Assembly (NCBI GenBank): GCA_963920665.1
Contig: OY987263.1
Location: 33,406,547-33,470,546, forward strand
From: Straminergon stramineum
Taxonomy: Eukaryota > Streptophyta > Bryopsida > Hypnales > Calliergonaceae
Direction of reading: 5' to 3'
DNA: 64,000 nt
Positions within the stretch are counted from its first letter, which is position 1, and each line of letters begins with the position of its first letter. The notes beneath the pieces were generated by a model. The model was not told where the DNA came from. It saw only the letters and a list, made by a program, of their open reading frames with translations, and made no database searches. This document shows, piece by piece, positions 12,899 through 25,637 of this stretch. The position numbers and the translations under genes are program-made.

Positions 12899-14819
12899 AA
12901 ATAATAACTTTTGTTGCTTAATGCCAAAGATGTTTATGATCCAGTGGAGTTTTTCATCCTATTTTATCTTCTTCAATTTGACTTATTTTTTCAATGTTTC
13001 ATGTTTTTGAAACCTTTGGGAATTATCTACGTGAATTTAAACCTAAAGTTTGTATTCCTTTTGGCTATTTTCTTGGGATATTTGAAGTAGCATGATGTTG
13101 ACTATAATCCTAATTTTTGTTTACAAATTTAGGAATTAAATGAAATCCCAAACCAACTCATGATAAATTCATACTAAACAAATATTATTATTATAGCTTC
13201 TAATTCGGTCTACTATAGGTTTTCTTTGTTCCAATTGGGCCTCCTAATCAAGGATCAAATCTTAATTTAGGTGGTTGAATCTCACTTCTCACACCTTCAC
13301 ATACAACTTCAAAAACTCTGTATTTTTGGCTTCAACCAAATTTAGTCTAGGATAAAAGGAAAAAAATAGCAAGATGTACTACTTCAAAATATAGTAGATG
13401 CATTATTGCTTAATAGAATGTCATAAAATATAAAGTAAATGGGACTTTATATACAAAAGTGTACATCTTTACAAACAACATGTATAAATATCATTTATAA
13501 ATATTTGATTGATACATATAGGTCAAACATACATATTGTGTATTAATATTGTATAAACATAAAATATCAATACATGCACAATATGTAAAAGTCAAGTATA
13601 TCCATACTTAAATATAACATGTATAAATACTATAAAAGTTGCATACAAAAATGTATAAGCCATGTATAAAATTGCAAACCCTTGTAAATCTTTTTAAAGA
13701 TATAAACAAACACCCTTCCACTTCAGAGTAAGTTTTTGCCTCATAAAAGCTCCAAATACTTTAGGCCATATCTTTTTGGAAAGCTAACTTTATAAAATAA
13801 ATTCTTCCAAAATCTTAGCTTTAGATAATAAAAAACCTACTCTCAATGCTTCATCAAAGTTGGGACATCCTCTAAGCTTATACTTGAAACACATGCATCT
13901 TATAAAATGTTAGAAGGTGATGAAAATTTTTTATCATTATAAGGAGGCATTGCAACCTTACCTATTTTTTGCTATATTTTAAAAATATTCATATGGAAAA
14001 AAAATCAAAATGCAATTCATTGAAGAAAATAGGTAGGAAATTGCATCCATGATTTGTATTTCATGCTCTCTATTCTTTGTACTCCAATCAACTGTCATTT
14101 TTTTTTTCTATAATGTAGTTATAAGTGCCCACTTTTGTAGATTCAAAAACATTAAATTAAATTAGAAAGAGAGTAAGTAGTTGTGGTGGTCATCTTCTAA
14201 AAAAAATACATGTGAAATGTAGAAACTAACTTGACTCATATTAGTGACTGGCCCAAAAGTCATTGAAAGTCATCACAACTTGAGACATAAAAATAAAAGT
14301 TAGAATAAAAATAGGACTGATATATAAGTGAAACCCACCTATAGGCAAAGAATCACTTTAGTGATAAAACAATAGTAATTATGGTGATTCTTATATTAAT
14401 TCTAAAAATATATCAATAGGCAAAAAAATTATGAATATGTAGAATAAATACTAATTTAAGGTCACAATTTTGCATAGAATTATCATGGTGATATCAAACA
14501 AGCAATCCAAATCCCAAAAGAAGGCCACTTCTAGTATAAGATGGATGAACTGAAAAACTTGATGACTACCAAAGACAAAATGTCAATGGCAACTAGAAAA
14601 TTTCTTTAACCAAAATTGTATCCCATGGATTCCTCCATCAAAACACAAGAAGAGGAATACAAACAAGACCAAAATGTGACAATGTGAACAAAGTCAGTGT
14701 AAGAAATTGAACCGCCAACCTGGTAATGCACCCAAAAGTTCCTACCACTTGCCCCATCACATGAGGTAGTTTAGGGTCATTTCGGGCCATTATAGGGGCA
14801 ATTTGGTGTCAAAGAACTT
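12899..14819. other. AT-rich intergenic tract
   Basis: No gene. About 13430-13690 is low-complexity sequence rich in TGTATAAA and ATACAT words. Confidence 0.5.
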
Positions 14820-15738
14820 GAAAATGTTTGGATGAAGTCTCCTGAACGCGGACGACATTCGTCGATCTGCAAAGCCCGTGCGCTGCTTCACCACCCGCGA
14901 GGGGTCCGGTTGAAGGAGCGAAGAGCTTGATCTCTGTTGCAATGGTTTGTTTCACCGTCTTCGATTCGGATGCCACAGCTATCCCTGCAACTTTCGCATT
15001 GTGTCTCCGGTGAGAAGAACGAACTCAACTTTCTATACGGCTCTCAGTTCCCTCCTGTTTTTCTCTTCACTAACCTCAGATCTGCCCCTCAGGACGGATC
15101 TTATTACTTAGGTTTTGAATGAGTGTTTGGAAAGTAGGTCTCAATCACAGCTTTCGTTTGTAGGATTTATCCAATCGTGCCATCCAGTAGAGAAACCTGT
15201 ACTGTCTCGTTAACCGTTGAGAATTGAGTGGTTAGGTTGTCTTTGAATTTTTTTCATTTTTCGGTTAAGTCACGTTTCTATTCGAGGTGAAGTCATGTTT
15301 GAGATTTTAGTCTATTTGAGCTGTTTTTTGTCGGTCGAGTTAGTCTGAATTTTTTCGATCACTGATCCTTCAAGCAACGGGAATTCGTATCTGCCAATTT
15401 TGGTAGAATGCGACAACTCTTATTTTCTCGTAGAAACTGAAGTGTGACTCCGGTGTTGTGGTGTAAATGCCGAATCCGTGTCTCTGAAATCGTTGTCGAC
15501 TTTCTTTTACTTTTCTGTTCTCGCTCACTCCCTTCCCCGCATCGCCAAGCACTGATCCGGTCTACAAGACAATCAATCGATGCTCTTCTTTGGCAAATCT
15601 GAATGTAGAGGGCCTTACCATCTGTGCAGGTGGCGATTTGGATGAATGAGGTGTTTCTGTCATGCACGATTCGATTTCTTAGGGTTGAGTGATTGAGGAG
15701 GGAAGACCTAAGGAGGAAGACGAAGAAGAGGGGATACA
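14820..15738 (+). promoter_or_regulatory. Likely 5' region of the golgin gene
   Basis: Base composition shifts from AT-rich to markedly GC-richer from about 14840 (for example GCACCACCCGCGAGGGGTCC-like sequence near 14890) and stays mixed up to the start codon at 15739. This suits a promoter and transcribed leader, possibly with a leader intron. No TATA box or transcription start can be assigned. Confidence 0.4.
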
Positions 15739-18700
15739 ATGTGGAGCAGGTTTGAGAAATTGAAGGACAACATCACGCAAATTGCCTCTGATGTGTTGGA
15801 CAGTCAAGATGACGATGATGAGCTTGATGCAGAGGGAGCGCTTGATGACGACTCACTCGACGACCACTACAATGCACCTCAGTCTCTGTATCTTCGGGAC
15901 AGGGACAGCGATGGCGAGGATGAATCCCCAGAGTTTCGTCCTGCAGAGGTATAATTTCTGCCTTTTGTTTATATTTGCCTCCAAGTCTTGAGCAGTCTGC
16001 AAGCTATAGTATTGATCTCAACTGAGGATTCCCTTCCTCTTTCAAGGCTGGACTCTATATAAGAGCAGGATGAGTTGACCTACCAGTTAGCAGAAAGTGA
16101 AGAAGCGAAGGGCGGGGAAGAATGAGGTACTGATACTCCACAAGGATCTGCAGGAGAAAAGGAATGGACATGTGGACGTTGTAAGGGAGCAGCTTGAGGG
16201 AGATGAAGCATTGGTGGAGAAAGCAGATACAGAATCTGAAAGTAGGTGACCAGGAGAAGGACCTCTTCTTGCTTTGTAACATACTAGAACGTCTCTGAAT
16301 GTTTTGAAAATGGGGTTTCTGACTGGCACTTCTATTTTTCAATCCGTTTTTATTGGATTCTCTTATGCTTATTTGTACCTCATTAGTTTGCACTAATGAG
16401 CTCTGTTGACCTCCAGCCCTAAATGTTGCCCCTGTTATCCTCCTCATCGCTTTCCTTCTACTGCAGACATTTGCTTGCGCATGTGCTCACTACCTGCGTC
16501 TTTGCTTTCTCAAATGTTCTTTTTCGTACAGCGCACAACCTCCAGATCATTTAGTATTCCTTGTTGAGTGCTGATTCATTCTGGACCTGTCATCGACAGA
16601 GGTCTCGGAGGCTCATTACATCGCCACAAACGGCTTTGATGTCCCAGAGAAAGCCAAGCTCGAAGTTATTTCATTGAACGGCAAAGTAAGTTTGACTTCA
16701 ACATTGTCAAGACATCTACCCAATACCAGGAATAGCTCTGTCAAGATTAATCGACATTATAGGGGTTGCACAATTTAGTTAAGTTCATCTATGAATTTGA
16801 GCTCGATGATGTTAGTGATCGTACATTGACATCTGGCATTGAGGTCCACTACTGCTATTGTTCTCGGTCTTGTGATTTGATTTGTGTAAATAGGAGCCTC
16901 TTTGTTCACAAGTCTTTCTTTCTGATTGAGTGGACGCCAGTGCAGGAACCCAATGGATTACAGGAATCTGCGCTACTGCTTCCTGAGGTGCAAGTCAATG
17001 AAAGTGAATTTATAACCAATGAACAGGAATCACATGGAGATTCTTCTCACAATGATTTGAATGAAGTTTTTCCTCGCAAAGATTCGCATGAAGGTTTTAC
17101 TCTCACGGATTCCCATGAAGATTTTTCTCATAATGAATCACAGGCATCAAATGAAGATTCTTCTCACAATGATTCGGATGAAGTTTTTCCTCGCAAAGAT
17201 TCGCATGAAGGTTTTGCTCTCACAGATTCCCACGAAGTTTTTTCTCGCAAAGAATCACAGGCATCACACGAAGTTTCTTCTGACAAAGACTTACAGGCAT
17301 CAACAGCACTAGATGAACAGGTAACCTGCTGCACTTTTCTAAGATGACCACGTTTGTTTCTTTCATAGTACAGTTTTTTGAATTCAGTGATGTGCATGTA
17401 AGTTTATCCCATACACTAGCTTTGTAATTTTTTATGTGTATGCTACTCTTGTAATGAATGTAACTTCAGGTCCTACTAGTCGACCTTTTTGGTTGACGTC
17501 TTGTAACGACGGTTGTTGTTGTGTATATCCCTTGTACTTATGTGATTTGTGACTTTCCCGATCAGGTGAGATCCTTGTCTGAGAGATTAAAAGCATCAGA
17601 AGATGTTTGCTGCTCGTTGCAAACAAAACTGGATGCCGTGTCAAGTGAGCGAGACACGATTTCGAAAAGATTGGAGGAAGTTTTGCTGGAGCCGGAGACG
17701 TTGTCAAAGAAATTGGAAGAGGTGCTCCTTGAGCGAGACTCCCTTTCCGAAAAAGTGGTAGCGGTGTCTTTTGAGCGGGACAAAGCAGTTCAGAACTTGG
17801 GAAGATTAAGACAGAATCTTCTGGACATGGTATACCTTCACTGCTTGAATTATTCTGATTAAATGTATTTGGATCCGGTATAAACTAGTGTTCTTCCATA
17901 ATCAAATATATTGAAATATATTGCATTCTTAAAAGTTAAGTCTTCCGGCAGCGCACCACACATCCTATATGGCACGTGTCAAATGAAACTTGATGCCTAT
18001 TGGTCTTTAAGGTGTCAACGCTGTGATTCTACTTGATTAAGTATAGGTGCTGAACCTGTATCAACCAAATTTTTCGCAATGCATGTATTGGAACTCTGCA
18101 AATTCACTTTGCTAGATAAAACCCTAACACCTATTTCAGAATTTCTTACACGTTGGTAAGCGCAATATAGGGACAGGGTCATAAACATCTCAATGAGTGG
18201 GATTGGTGTTTTCCAGACATGAAAGCAGTATTTGCCACTGATTGGACAAAAGCAGACTTTTTGATGGTATCCAGGGCATTTGAATATACAGCTATTAGGT
18301 GTGGGAACTGACTCTGATGCACTGTGGATCCACTGCCAATGCCCATGGTGTGATTTGGTAGGACTCGTCCACCTCAGAGAAGATGGACAATGACACCATT
18401 CTCATTGGAGACCTTGAACTGCGGTTGAAGACTGCTGAAGAGTGTATTAGCCAATTGCAGCAAGCTCTAGCCAGATCTCAAGATGACTTGGCGGAAGCAA
18501 ACAGAAACAATGCTTTGAGATCAATGGGTACGAGTGAAGAAATGGAGCTCCTAAAACAAAGACTTCAAGCTTGCTCTGAGGATCTAGAGTCCAAAGACAT
18601 GGAACTTGCAAACCTTCAAAGTGCTCTTGGACAATATTATGCAGAGAGTGACGCTCAAGTAATTGCCCCTTTTTCTAACTCTGCAATGATGCAAGGCTAC

Positions 18701-20480
18701 GATTTCAGACATCATGACGAAATAGTGACATTTCTTTAATTTAGTTAATATATAGTCGTTGTATCCGCATTTCATCTTAGCTTTTTTGAATTTCTCTAAT
18801 ATATTTGTGTCAACGATACAGGAGCGTCTGGAATCGGAGCTTCGTGCAGTCAGAGAACTGAATGCCAGACTCACTAGAGATCTGAAGGTACTTTGTTAAC
18901 CCAAGAGTTTAGATCTATTTATGCTCTCACTGTAATCACTCTGATTTGCGATGAATATTCTATTTTAAGAACTATCAACCTTGTTCAGAAATACTACTTA
19001 TGTTTGGTGGTCAGGCCCTCCAGATGGTTTGGTCCGACAGCTATGAACAGATTCTAAGATTGCTCTTCTGTACTCATCTTGGTTAATATCTCAGCATAGC
19101 TAGCTTCGTTCATGCATTTGTGTCATCTACTGTTTCTGCTCATATGGCTGTCTTGATTTGGGAGAGCAGATTGCAGAAGAGACTATGGATTTGAAAGTCA
19201 AGGAACTTGAAACAGTTACACAGAAATTAGCAAGTGCAGATACTCTCAATGTGGAGTTAAAGCACACCATGCACAAGCTGCAGCAAGACGTGTTAAAACT
19301 CCGTGCTGCTCTAGAGCAATCTATTACCAGCCTCAATCGAATGTCGTCTGATTCAGACTTCTATGTTGACAGGTCCTGTTCCTGATGTGCTTAGATGGCT
19401 TATGCATGATAGGTCCAATCTTTCACGTGTGTTGGCAATTTCTGCATCATCGTCTGATCATCATCAGTTACAATAATGTCAATAGCTTTCACTTAGTTGC
19501 TTAGAATCTGATCGCATGCTAACGTTTCTTGTCATGGTACCTTTCTCATATGTCTCTAGTCTTGACAACTTGTGTCTCAAACTGTTTACCTTTCATCTAT
19601 ACTCGATTTTGAACTTTCATCGGATTAAATCAAAGCATGTCTCTTTTGTGGCTGTAGGCGGATTGTTATCAAACTATTGGTCACCTATTTTCAAAGACAT
19701 CATAGCAGAGAGGTTTAACATCTTCACCTTGTTAGTATTAATGCATATTTTCTTCTCATGTTTCTTATGCCTGAAATATTTCTGCTCTAGTTCTCAGGAA
19801 GAGCCTTTTATTAGACTATTTCAACATGGTACCTGCTGTTCTTTAGGTACTGGATCTTATGGTACGTATGCTGGGATTCTCGGAAGAAGACAAAAGACGA
19901 GTCGGAATGGCGCAACAAAATGCTAGAGGTGGTGGAATGGTTAGGAGTGTATTTGGTGTACCTGGCCGCATTGTTGGGGGCATTCTCGGTAGTTCAGATT
20001 CAGAAACTTCTCCTCGCGCTGCCCCTGGTGAAAATCAGGTATGCAGTTTTCTTATTCTAGTCAATTCCCCAGCTAAAGCTTCGCAACTATCAACCCTTTT
20101 AAATTTTGTGTCACCATTCTAGAGGCAGAAGGTTCTTTGCATCCCTGGGATGATTTTCTTTGAACGAAGTTAACAAGAATGTATTGGTTTTACAGTCTTT
20201 TGCAGATTCGTGGATTGATTTTCTGCTCAAGGAGTCGCAAGAAAGGGAGAGACGAGAGAGGGGAGAAGGAGGCGGTAATCCTGCCCCCATGTCACCCATG
20301 GCTAATATTACACGGTCAATGCCGTCATCCCCCTCTGGTGGTGGTCATCACAAACCTAGCAGTAGTTTCTCTGGTTTTCCTTCTTCTTTTCTTCTACCTC
20401 CAAAGCCCAGTAGGGTCTCTTCTTCAACCGATTTGGAAACCATCTTGATCGGAGACACTCGTGACGATGCTTCCTCTTAG
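15739..20480 (+). CDS. Golgin candidate, GC3/GC4-like (GRAB-domain golgin)
   Basis: A Golgi tethering coiled-coil protein whose C-terminal GRAB region in this family binds Arf-type GTPases on Golgi membranes. Eleven exons keep one frame: 15739-15948, 16094-16241, 16600-16685, 16946-17320, 17566-17829, 18362-18658, 18822-18887, 19170-19372, 19658-19712, 19847-20038 and 20196-20480, giving 726 residues, close to the Arabidopsis relatives. The start MWSRFEKLKDNI followed by an acidic D/E tract matches the family N-terminus. Residues about 274-550 are heptad-rich (ERLKASED, LEEVLLERDSL) and carry the conserved NLQSALGQYYAE and SLNRMSSDSDF. Residues about 550-632 hold the GRAB-like IKLLVTYFQRHHS and LDLMVRMLGFSEEDKRR, then SFADSWIDFLLKESQERERR. 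Exon 4 carries a 39-residue tandem repeat not expected in the family. Exon 2-3 assignments are the least certain. Confidence 0.88.
17039..17272 (+). repeat. Two tandem 117-bp repeats in golgin exon 4
   Basis: Copies 17039-17155 and 17156-17272 encode two 39-residue units (residues about 180-218 and 219-257), followed by a decaying partial third. Each unit has DSSHND..EVFPRKDSHEGF, then LTDSHE and ESQAS. The period is a multiple of three and all copies are open. The segment is Ser/His/Asp/Glu-rich and probably disordered. Confidence 0.9.
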
Positions 20481-23400
20481 TGTATTCTTTATCCCAGTTT
20501 TTTTATTTTCATTTTTTTAGATGCAAAGGATTTCATGACTCAGAGGTCCATTATTTATTGTTAGATTATAATTTAGGTGTGCGCATGCAAATTCTTTGGT
20601 ACCAAATTTTGGTTAATTCACTTATGTTCTTTGTAAGAGCAGTGAGAGATCGTGTAACCCTCTTACAAGGCCCACAAGCTTATTAGTACTACGATGTGCC
20701 ATCAAGGTCTCGGTATCTGTTGGTAGCGAGGTTCAGACATTCAAAATGATTCCAGCCCTGTCCTGTGCAGTGTTCCAAGTGCGGTTACTTCTTAGTAAAT
20801 AAAGGGGTTACAAAAGATATTCTTCAAGTAATTTGCGAGTCTTATCTGAATAATCCCTTTGTGCCTGTGCAGGTGATACATAATCAGGGTTTAGTGCAGA
20901 AAAATTAAACCAAGCTTGCAAACAAATCATTTGAAATTTGTTGAAATTCTGTGCCATCCCAAGAAAGTAGATACAAAGCAGAATATCCCTAGGTGTACAT
21001 TATCTAGGCTGACAGTCCTTGTCACAAGGATGATGGCTTATTTGTTTTTAGGCTTGTTCCACTGTATGTCAGTGGATTACTTGAGCAGATTACAGGATTT
21101 GGGACAAGGTAATGCATTCATCTGATGATGTTGAATGTTTTCTGTACAATAGAATTTTGTAATTTTTAATTAACGTAGTAAATTTGATGGCCCGTAGAGT
21201 TATCTCTAGAATTCATTCAAAGTGGGGGTGTCGATGCGCAGACCTTGTTTGAGTGAAGTTTTCAATTATGAATCATTTGTGAATAGATATTGACAAGCCT
21301 GTTTTTGGTAGTTCAATCACATGAAGTACTGTTGAATTTAAAGATATTTCAAATGAAGCTATTAGAGATATCGTTTAAGTCCAATGCAAAGTTTCATGTT
21401 GTGTTTTTTCTTTGACCTCCAAGAAGTAAGTGAATTTATTAATCAATGGAGTACATTCTACAATATAGGTAGAAACTTCTCTTAGTGCATCCTCTCCTAG
21501 TGCATAATATGGAATAAGAAAGTTTGTCGACAATAGGTGGGCTTGGGTGAGATGCAAGATGGAAAGCTAAATGTGGCCTCTCTAGATGTATAAACATCTA
21601 TTTGTCCATGGATTTGGTATCATCCACTAAGAGAGGTTCTACCTATACTATTTGATTCCAATTTTTAATTAAATTCAAACATTGGAGATCTAGAATAAGA
21701 CATGCAAAGGTTTGAAGTTGATCTTGAATTCATGCAACTTTTGAAAGTTGCATAAGAAACAAGTTGGAAAGATATTCCATTAGATTGGTACAATAGTAAC
21801 CTTAAAAATTCAATTCAAGAGCCCATTTCAAAGCTAGCCTTCTAAGCGGAGTCTTTTCTAATCCATTTTTAGATTGGACTAGGAAGATTAAATAAAACAA
21901 GGAATGAAACCCAACACTCAAATAAAATGAATTTGATTTCATGTGTCTAATATTTTGCAATTTTATTTCATATGTTTTTAAATTAGCATCTTAATGGCTT
22001 AATTACAAGAAAAAATTTTGCAAAACAAAAACTATCAACTATATCAATTACTCACATAAATCCAATCACCCATATATGTCCCATCATGCCTTCATAAAGT
22101 ACCCATTGTAACAATATATGGCAACTATTGGAGCACTATCTTTAAGGCAATTTGAAAAGTTTAGGATATAGCAATTTTTTCATACCTTATATTATAGCAT
22201 ATATTCTATACAATAAATTTTTTATTGAAAGAAATTAATATATAATGAATCTTTTTTATTATCTACAATGAAAGTAGATAATATAAACCTCAAATTACTT
22301 TATGTACTATTACAAAAGATAGTATGAAGTTGATGACTTTTTTGAAGTTATAAGAAAATTGAGGATTTATTAGCTACAATTTGTCTTGAAATCCTATCCC
22401 ATACAAATGTAAGAATGAATCTATAAATATAGATGGTTGAAAAATAAATGTACTTGTGTTGGGACATTTAGCGACACTTATTTCTTCTGGTTCACCCAAA
22501 GTGTTTTTGTGGCACTTCACTTTAGTGACACTAAGAGTTGTAATCATCTAACTCTAGATATGTCATACATCCGTAATATTAGGTTCCAATTCTAGTCACT
22601 AGGCCTCCATCCTCCATGACTCTCATCTTGTAACTTCCACAAGATCTCAAGCATATCATTTGATGATATAGGATGGAACTTCCATTGATGTCCAAGCAAC
22701 CAATGGTAGCACTATTCACTAGAGCTAATTGCCCTTAAATGGTACCCAAATCCCTACTAGGCCCTAATGATTTCATTTTGGAACTCATTAATTGGGACTC
22801 ATGTCATGGCCTAGTATGGAGTAGAGCACCTTTTAATTGATATGAAAGAGTGCACAAGAGCACTCCAAGGTAATATGAAGGCAACAGAGATGCTTCATCA
22901 TCAACATCATTACATGTAGCAACTAAGGCTCACTATAACACCATTCAAAAGAGACGAAGAAGACCACCCCTTCTTATAATACTCTCTACGGGATTTTGTA
23001 GACCTCCCTCCTATAGGTCTCTAGAGCATCCAAGACACTTCTTTGTTAGAAAGCAATCCAATTCCATGCCTTAGTCTCAAAGCTGAGCCCCAAAGATTCC
23101 TCGATCTTCCTATCAAGATAATTCTTAGTATTGGATTATCAAATCCAAAATGTAGGCCCCTTTTCATGATCTATTCTTTCCATAAATCACTATAGACTAT
23201 GCACCTTTTCAAATGCAACAAAAGTATCAAGCAAGTCATGGTTTTCCAAAGGTCTAAGTCCTCTGAGAGGAATTCTTCAAGATTCTATTCCCTTTGTTTC
23301 CCACAACTTCTAGCTCATAGCTAAGCTCTTCATGAGACTTAAAATTCTAGAATTCTTGTCTCATCATCTTTTCAACAATATTTGGCATGCCCTATTTGGA

Positions 23401-23660
23401 TTTAGGGATCTTCATAGTACCCCTAGTTCTATGTCCCCTTCCTTGGGTTTGTGGCCGGTGCACTACCAACCTTTGAAGAACTACAATTTGTGACTTACAA
23501 CATGGATCCTTGCATTTTTTGGACTCAAGGATGCTTGTTCTCATCAACTTCCCAAGCACATGTGGCATGCCACCTTCTTCATCCTAACCAAAGTGCTACA
23601 ACACATTGTCTTTTTAGAACTCCTCATTTCCCTCATCTAGTCTTTTGTAAGGCTTGAAAA
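20481..23660. other. Golgin 3' end and gene-free stretch
   Basis: The first few hundred bases after the stop at 20480 probably include the golgin 3' UTR. From about 21.6 kb the sequence is AT-rich with only short frames and nothing recognisable. Confidence 0.5.
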
Positions 23661-24526
23661 TTCTACTAGAAAAAATAGTGTTTGAACCAACATGATAATC
23701 AAGTCACATATATTGGTTAGGACAATTGATTAGGACAATAATCAACACATCTATGTTGATTTTATTTTTTGATTTGGTCAAATTATTATTATTCAAAAAT
23801 TTACCACGTATGAAGCCACAAAGGCAAACACAACCACATGAGTATTGCCATGTCTAAAGACTTGTCACGTAAGTAGGGCTGTCATGTCAACACATACCAT
23901 ATCTATAGGGCATATTGATGAAAAATAATCAACTAAGGCCATATTCATTATATTGAGACTTTTTACAGATTTCAAGATAGAACGCTAGTTATTTGAAAAT
24001 TCATTTAAAAAAATAAATGATGCTCAAATAGTGATCTTGTAATGAAATTCTAAAAGTTGGTGTTGTTGCCTATTTATAAAAAAATACTAATAAAGAAATG
24101 AAGCGGTTTATCTTCAAGTCGAGGATAAAAATGAGATTGCAAAAAGTCTCAATATAACGAATATGGCCTTTAACTAATATTTCCATAGTTTGCTTTTTGA
24201 TAATTTTTTCTAATATTCTTTTTCCAATTTTTTTTTAATTTAAAAAAAAAATTCTCTATTTGCATCGTGGGGGTGCCAAAAATCTTAAACTCGTAGCCTT
24301 TTGTTGACCTCTGAATTTTCCTAATGACTTAGAGTACGTTTAATGGATTGTTGAACTATCTAAGCAAATTTTGTTTTTGTTCACAATCAACACATTTCTC
24401 ATTTCTGGTGATTGCTACTTTTGTCAAAAAATACAATAGCCAGATCAACATACAAAATTCCACTTTCTCCACAATCAATACAAATTAGTTCATCTTATGT
24501 TGATTAGGGCCCTTTTTCTAGTAGTG
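23661..24526. mobile_element. CACTA-like element C, about 866 bp, decayed left end
   Basis: The right end reads TTTTTCTAGTAGTG, the inverse of CACTACTAGAAAAA. The left end reads TTCTACTAGAAAAA, so the first two bases have decayed. Subterminal words ATCAACA and TGTTGAT recur near both ends (about 23750, 24390, 24450 and 24500), the same word as in the element at 55.4 kb. The flanking triplets AAA and AAC do not match exactly. There is no transposase frame. A MITE sits inside it. Confidence 0.55.
23935..24170. mobile_element. MITE, 236 bp, 33-bp terminal inverted repeats
   Basis: Left arm 23935-23967 and right arm 24138-24170 are reverse complements with two mismatches. They begin AAGGCCATATTC and continue TTATATTGAGACTTTTT. 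The interior is AT-rich and non-coding. It lies within CACTA-like element C, so it is either a later insertion or part of that element. No clean target duplication is visible. Confidence 0.8.
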
Positions 24527-25484
24527 AACTGAAACACCCTTTCAAAATGTCCCCTTTGTTTACCAAGATAGCATAAGCACAATTTAGAGAGACCGTTGTT
24601 TGAGTTCAAATGTTGTTCAAAATTTGGACATGTGGTCTCTAATGAATTAACATTTGGATATACAATAGAGTTAATTATAAAGTGTATGCAACGAAGGATA
24701 AGGAATCAATGTTTGAGAAAAACTCAAGACAAAACTCCTTGAAGCACCAAAATTAAGGTCTGATGGACTTTGGTGTTGTATTTTTTGGTATTGTTCTTAG
24801 TTAAACCTTCTTTTGACACCAATGTTTTGAATTGGCGTTTCCTTTATAATTAACTCCAAGGGCAAATAGAATTTAGCATGATATTATTATGCAAAATGGA
24901 ATTTTAAGACTATCTTACTTATGATTATGAGGGATTATGTAAATTGAAGTTATGGTAAATGTACCCATATCTGATCACTTAAGGGATTTGGGAGGAGATC
25001 ATGAACAATTTAACATGCAACAAATTTATCCCATGTAGAAAGATAGGAAATATGGAGATTGTCATTTATTTGTAATTCTATAGTTGAATTAAAAATAACT
25101 GTGAATTTTGGTAGCCCAAAAGTGCTTGGAGCCCATAGCCAATTTATAAAGTCTTCCAATTTTGATCATTCAAGAACTACTTTCCCCTCACTACTCCCTA
25201 TTTTTTGGCTCACTATTTCATGACATGTGTCATGACCTTATTAGTCCCAACCCTAAAATGGAGAAAAAATACACATTCCAAGCTTTGATTGGAAACATGA
25301 TTGAGCTTTGGTTGGAGACAATGCCCTCTACAGGTTGGGTATGGGTTGTGGTTGACAATGGGTATATTTACCTTAAAAGCCAAAATAGTTTTGGGCAAAC
25401 CTAAAGAGCCTAATGTGAAAAGTCAAAGTGAAAGTAAACCGATAAAGTGTTCGTCATTCATATCTTTAATATAGTAACTGAAAG
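24527..25484. other. Gene-free stretch with a small inverted repeat
   Basis: No gene recognised. A perfect 15-bp inverted pair, GAGTTAATTATAAAG at 24668-24682 and its complement at 24842-24856, brackets 189 bp and may mark a decayed MITE. Confidence 0.4.
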
Positions 25485-25637
25485 TAAAATTCAATAAGGT
25501 CAAAACTGGAATAAGATGTACCCCCTGTGTACATGATTATCGTCGGAAATAAATGTAAAATTCAAAAAGGTCAAAAGTCAAAACTGGAATGAGATGTACC
25601 CCATCTTAACATGTTTACCGTCAGAAATAAATGTAAA
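25485..25637 (+). repeat. Two-copy tandem repeat, about 80 bp
   Basis: Two units share AATTCAA.AAGGTCAAAA, CTGGAAT.AGATGTACCCC and CGTC.GAAATAAATGTAAA. They lie just upstream of the RanBP2 zinc-finger gene leader. Confidence 0.75.

Noticed and set aside
15359..15739. 126-codon minus-strand frame just upstream of the golgin start
   Set aside because: It is antisense to the likely golgin leader, overlaps another frame, and has no recognisable domain.
16055..16447. 130-codon minus-strand frame
   Set aside because: It is the complement of golgin exon 2 and intron sequence. The plus-strand reading fits splice phase and family.
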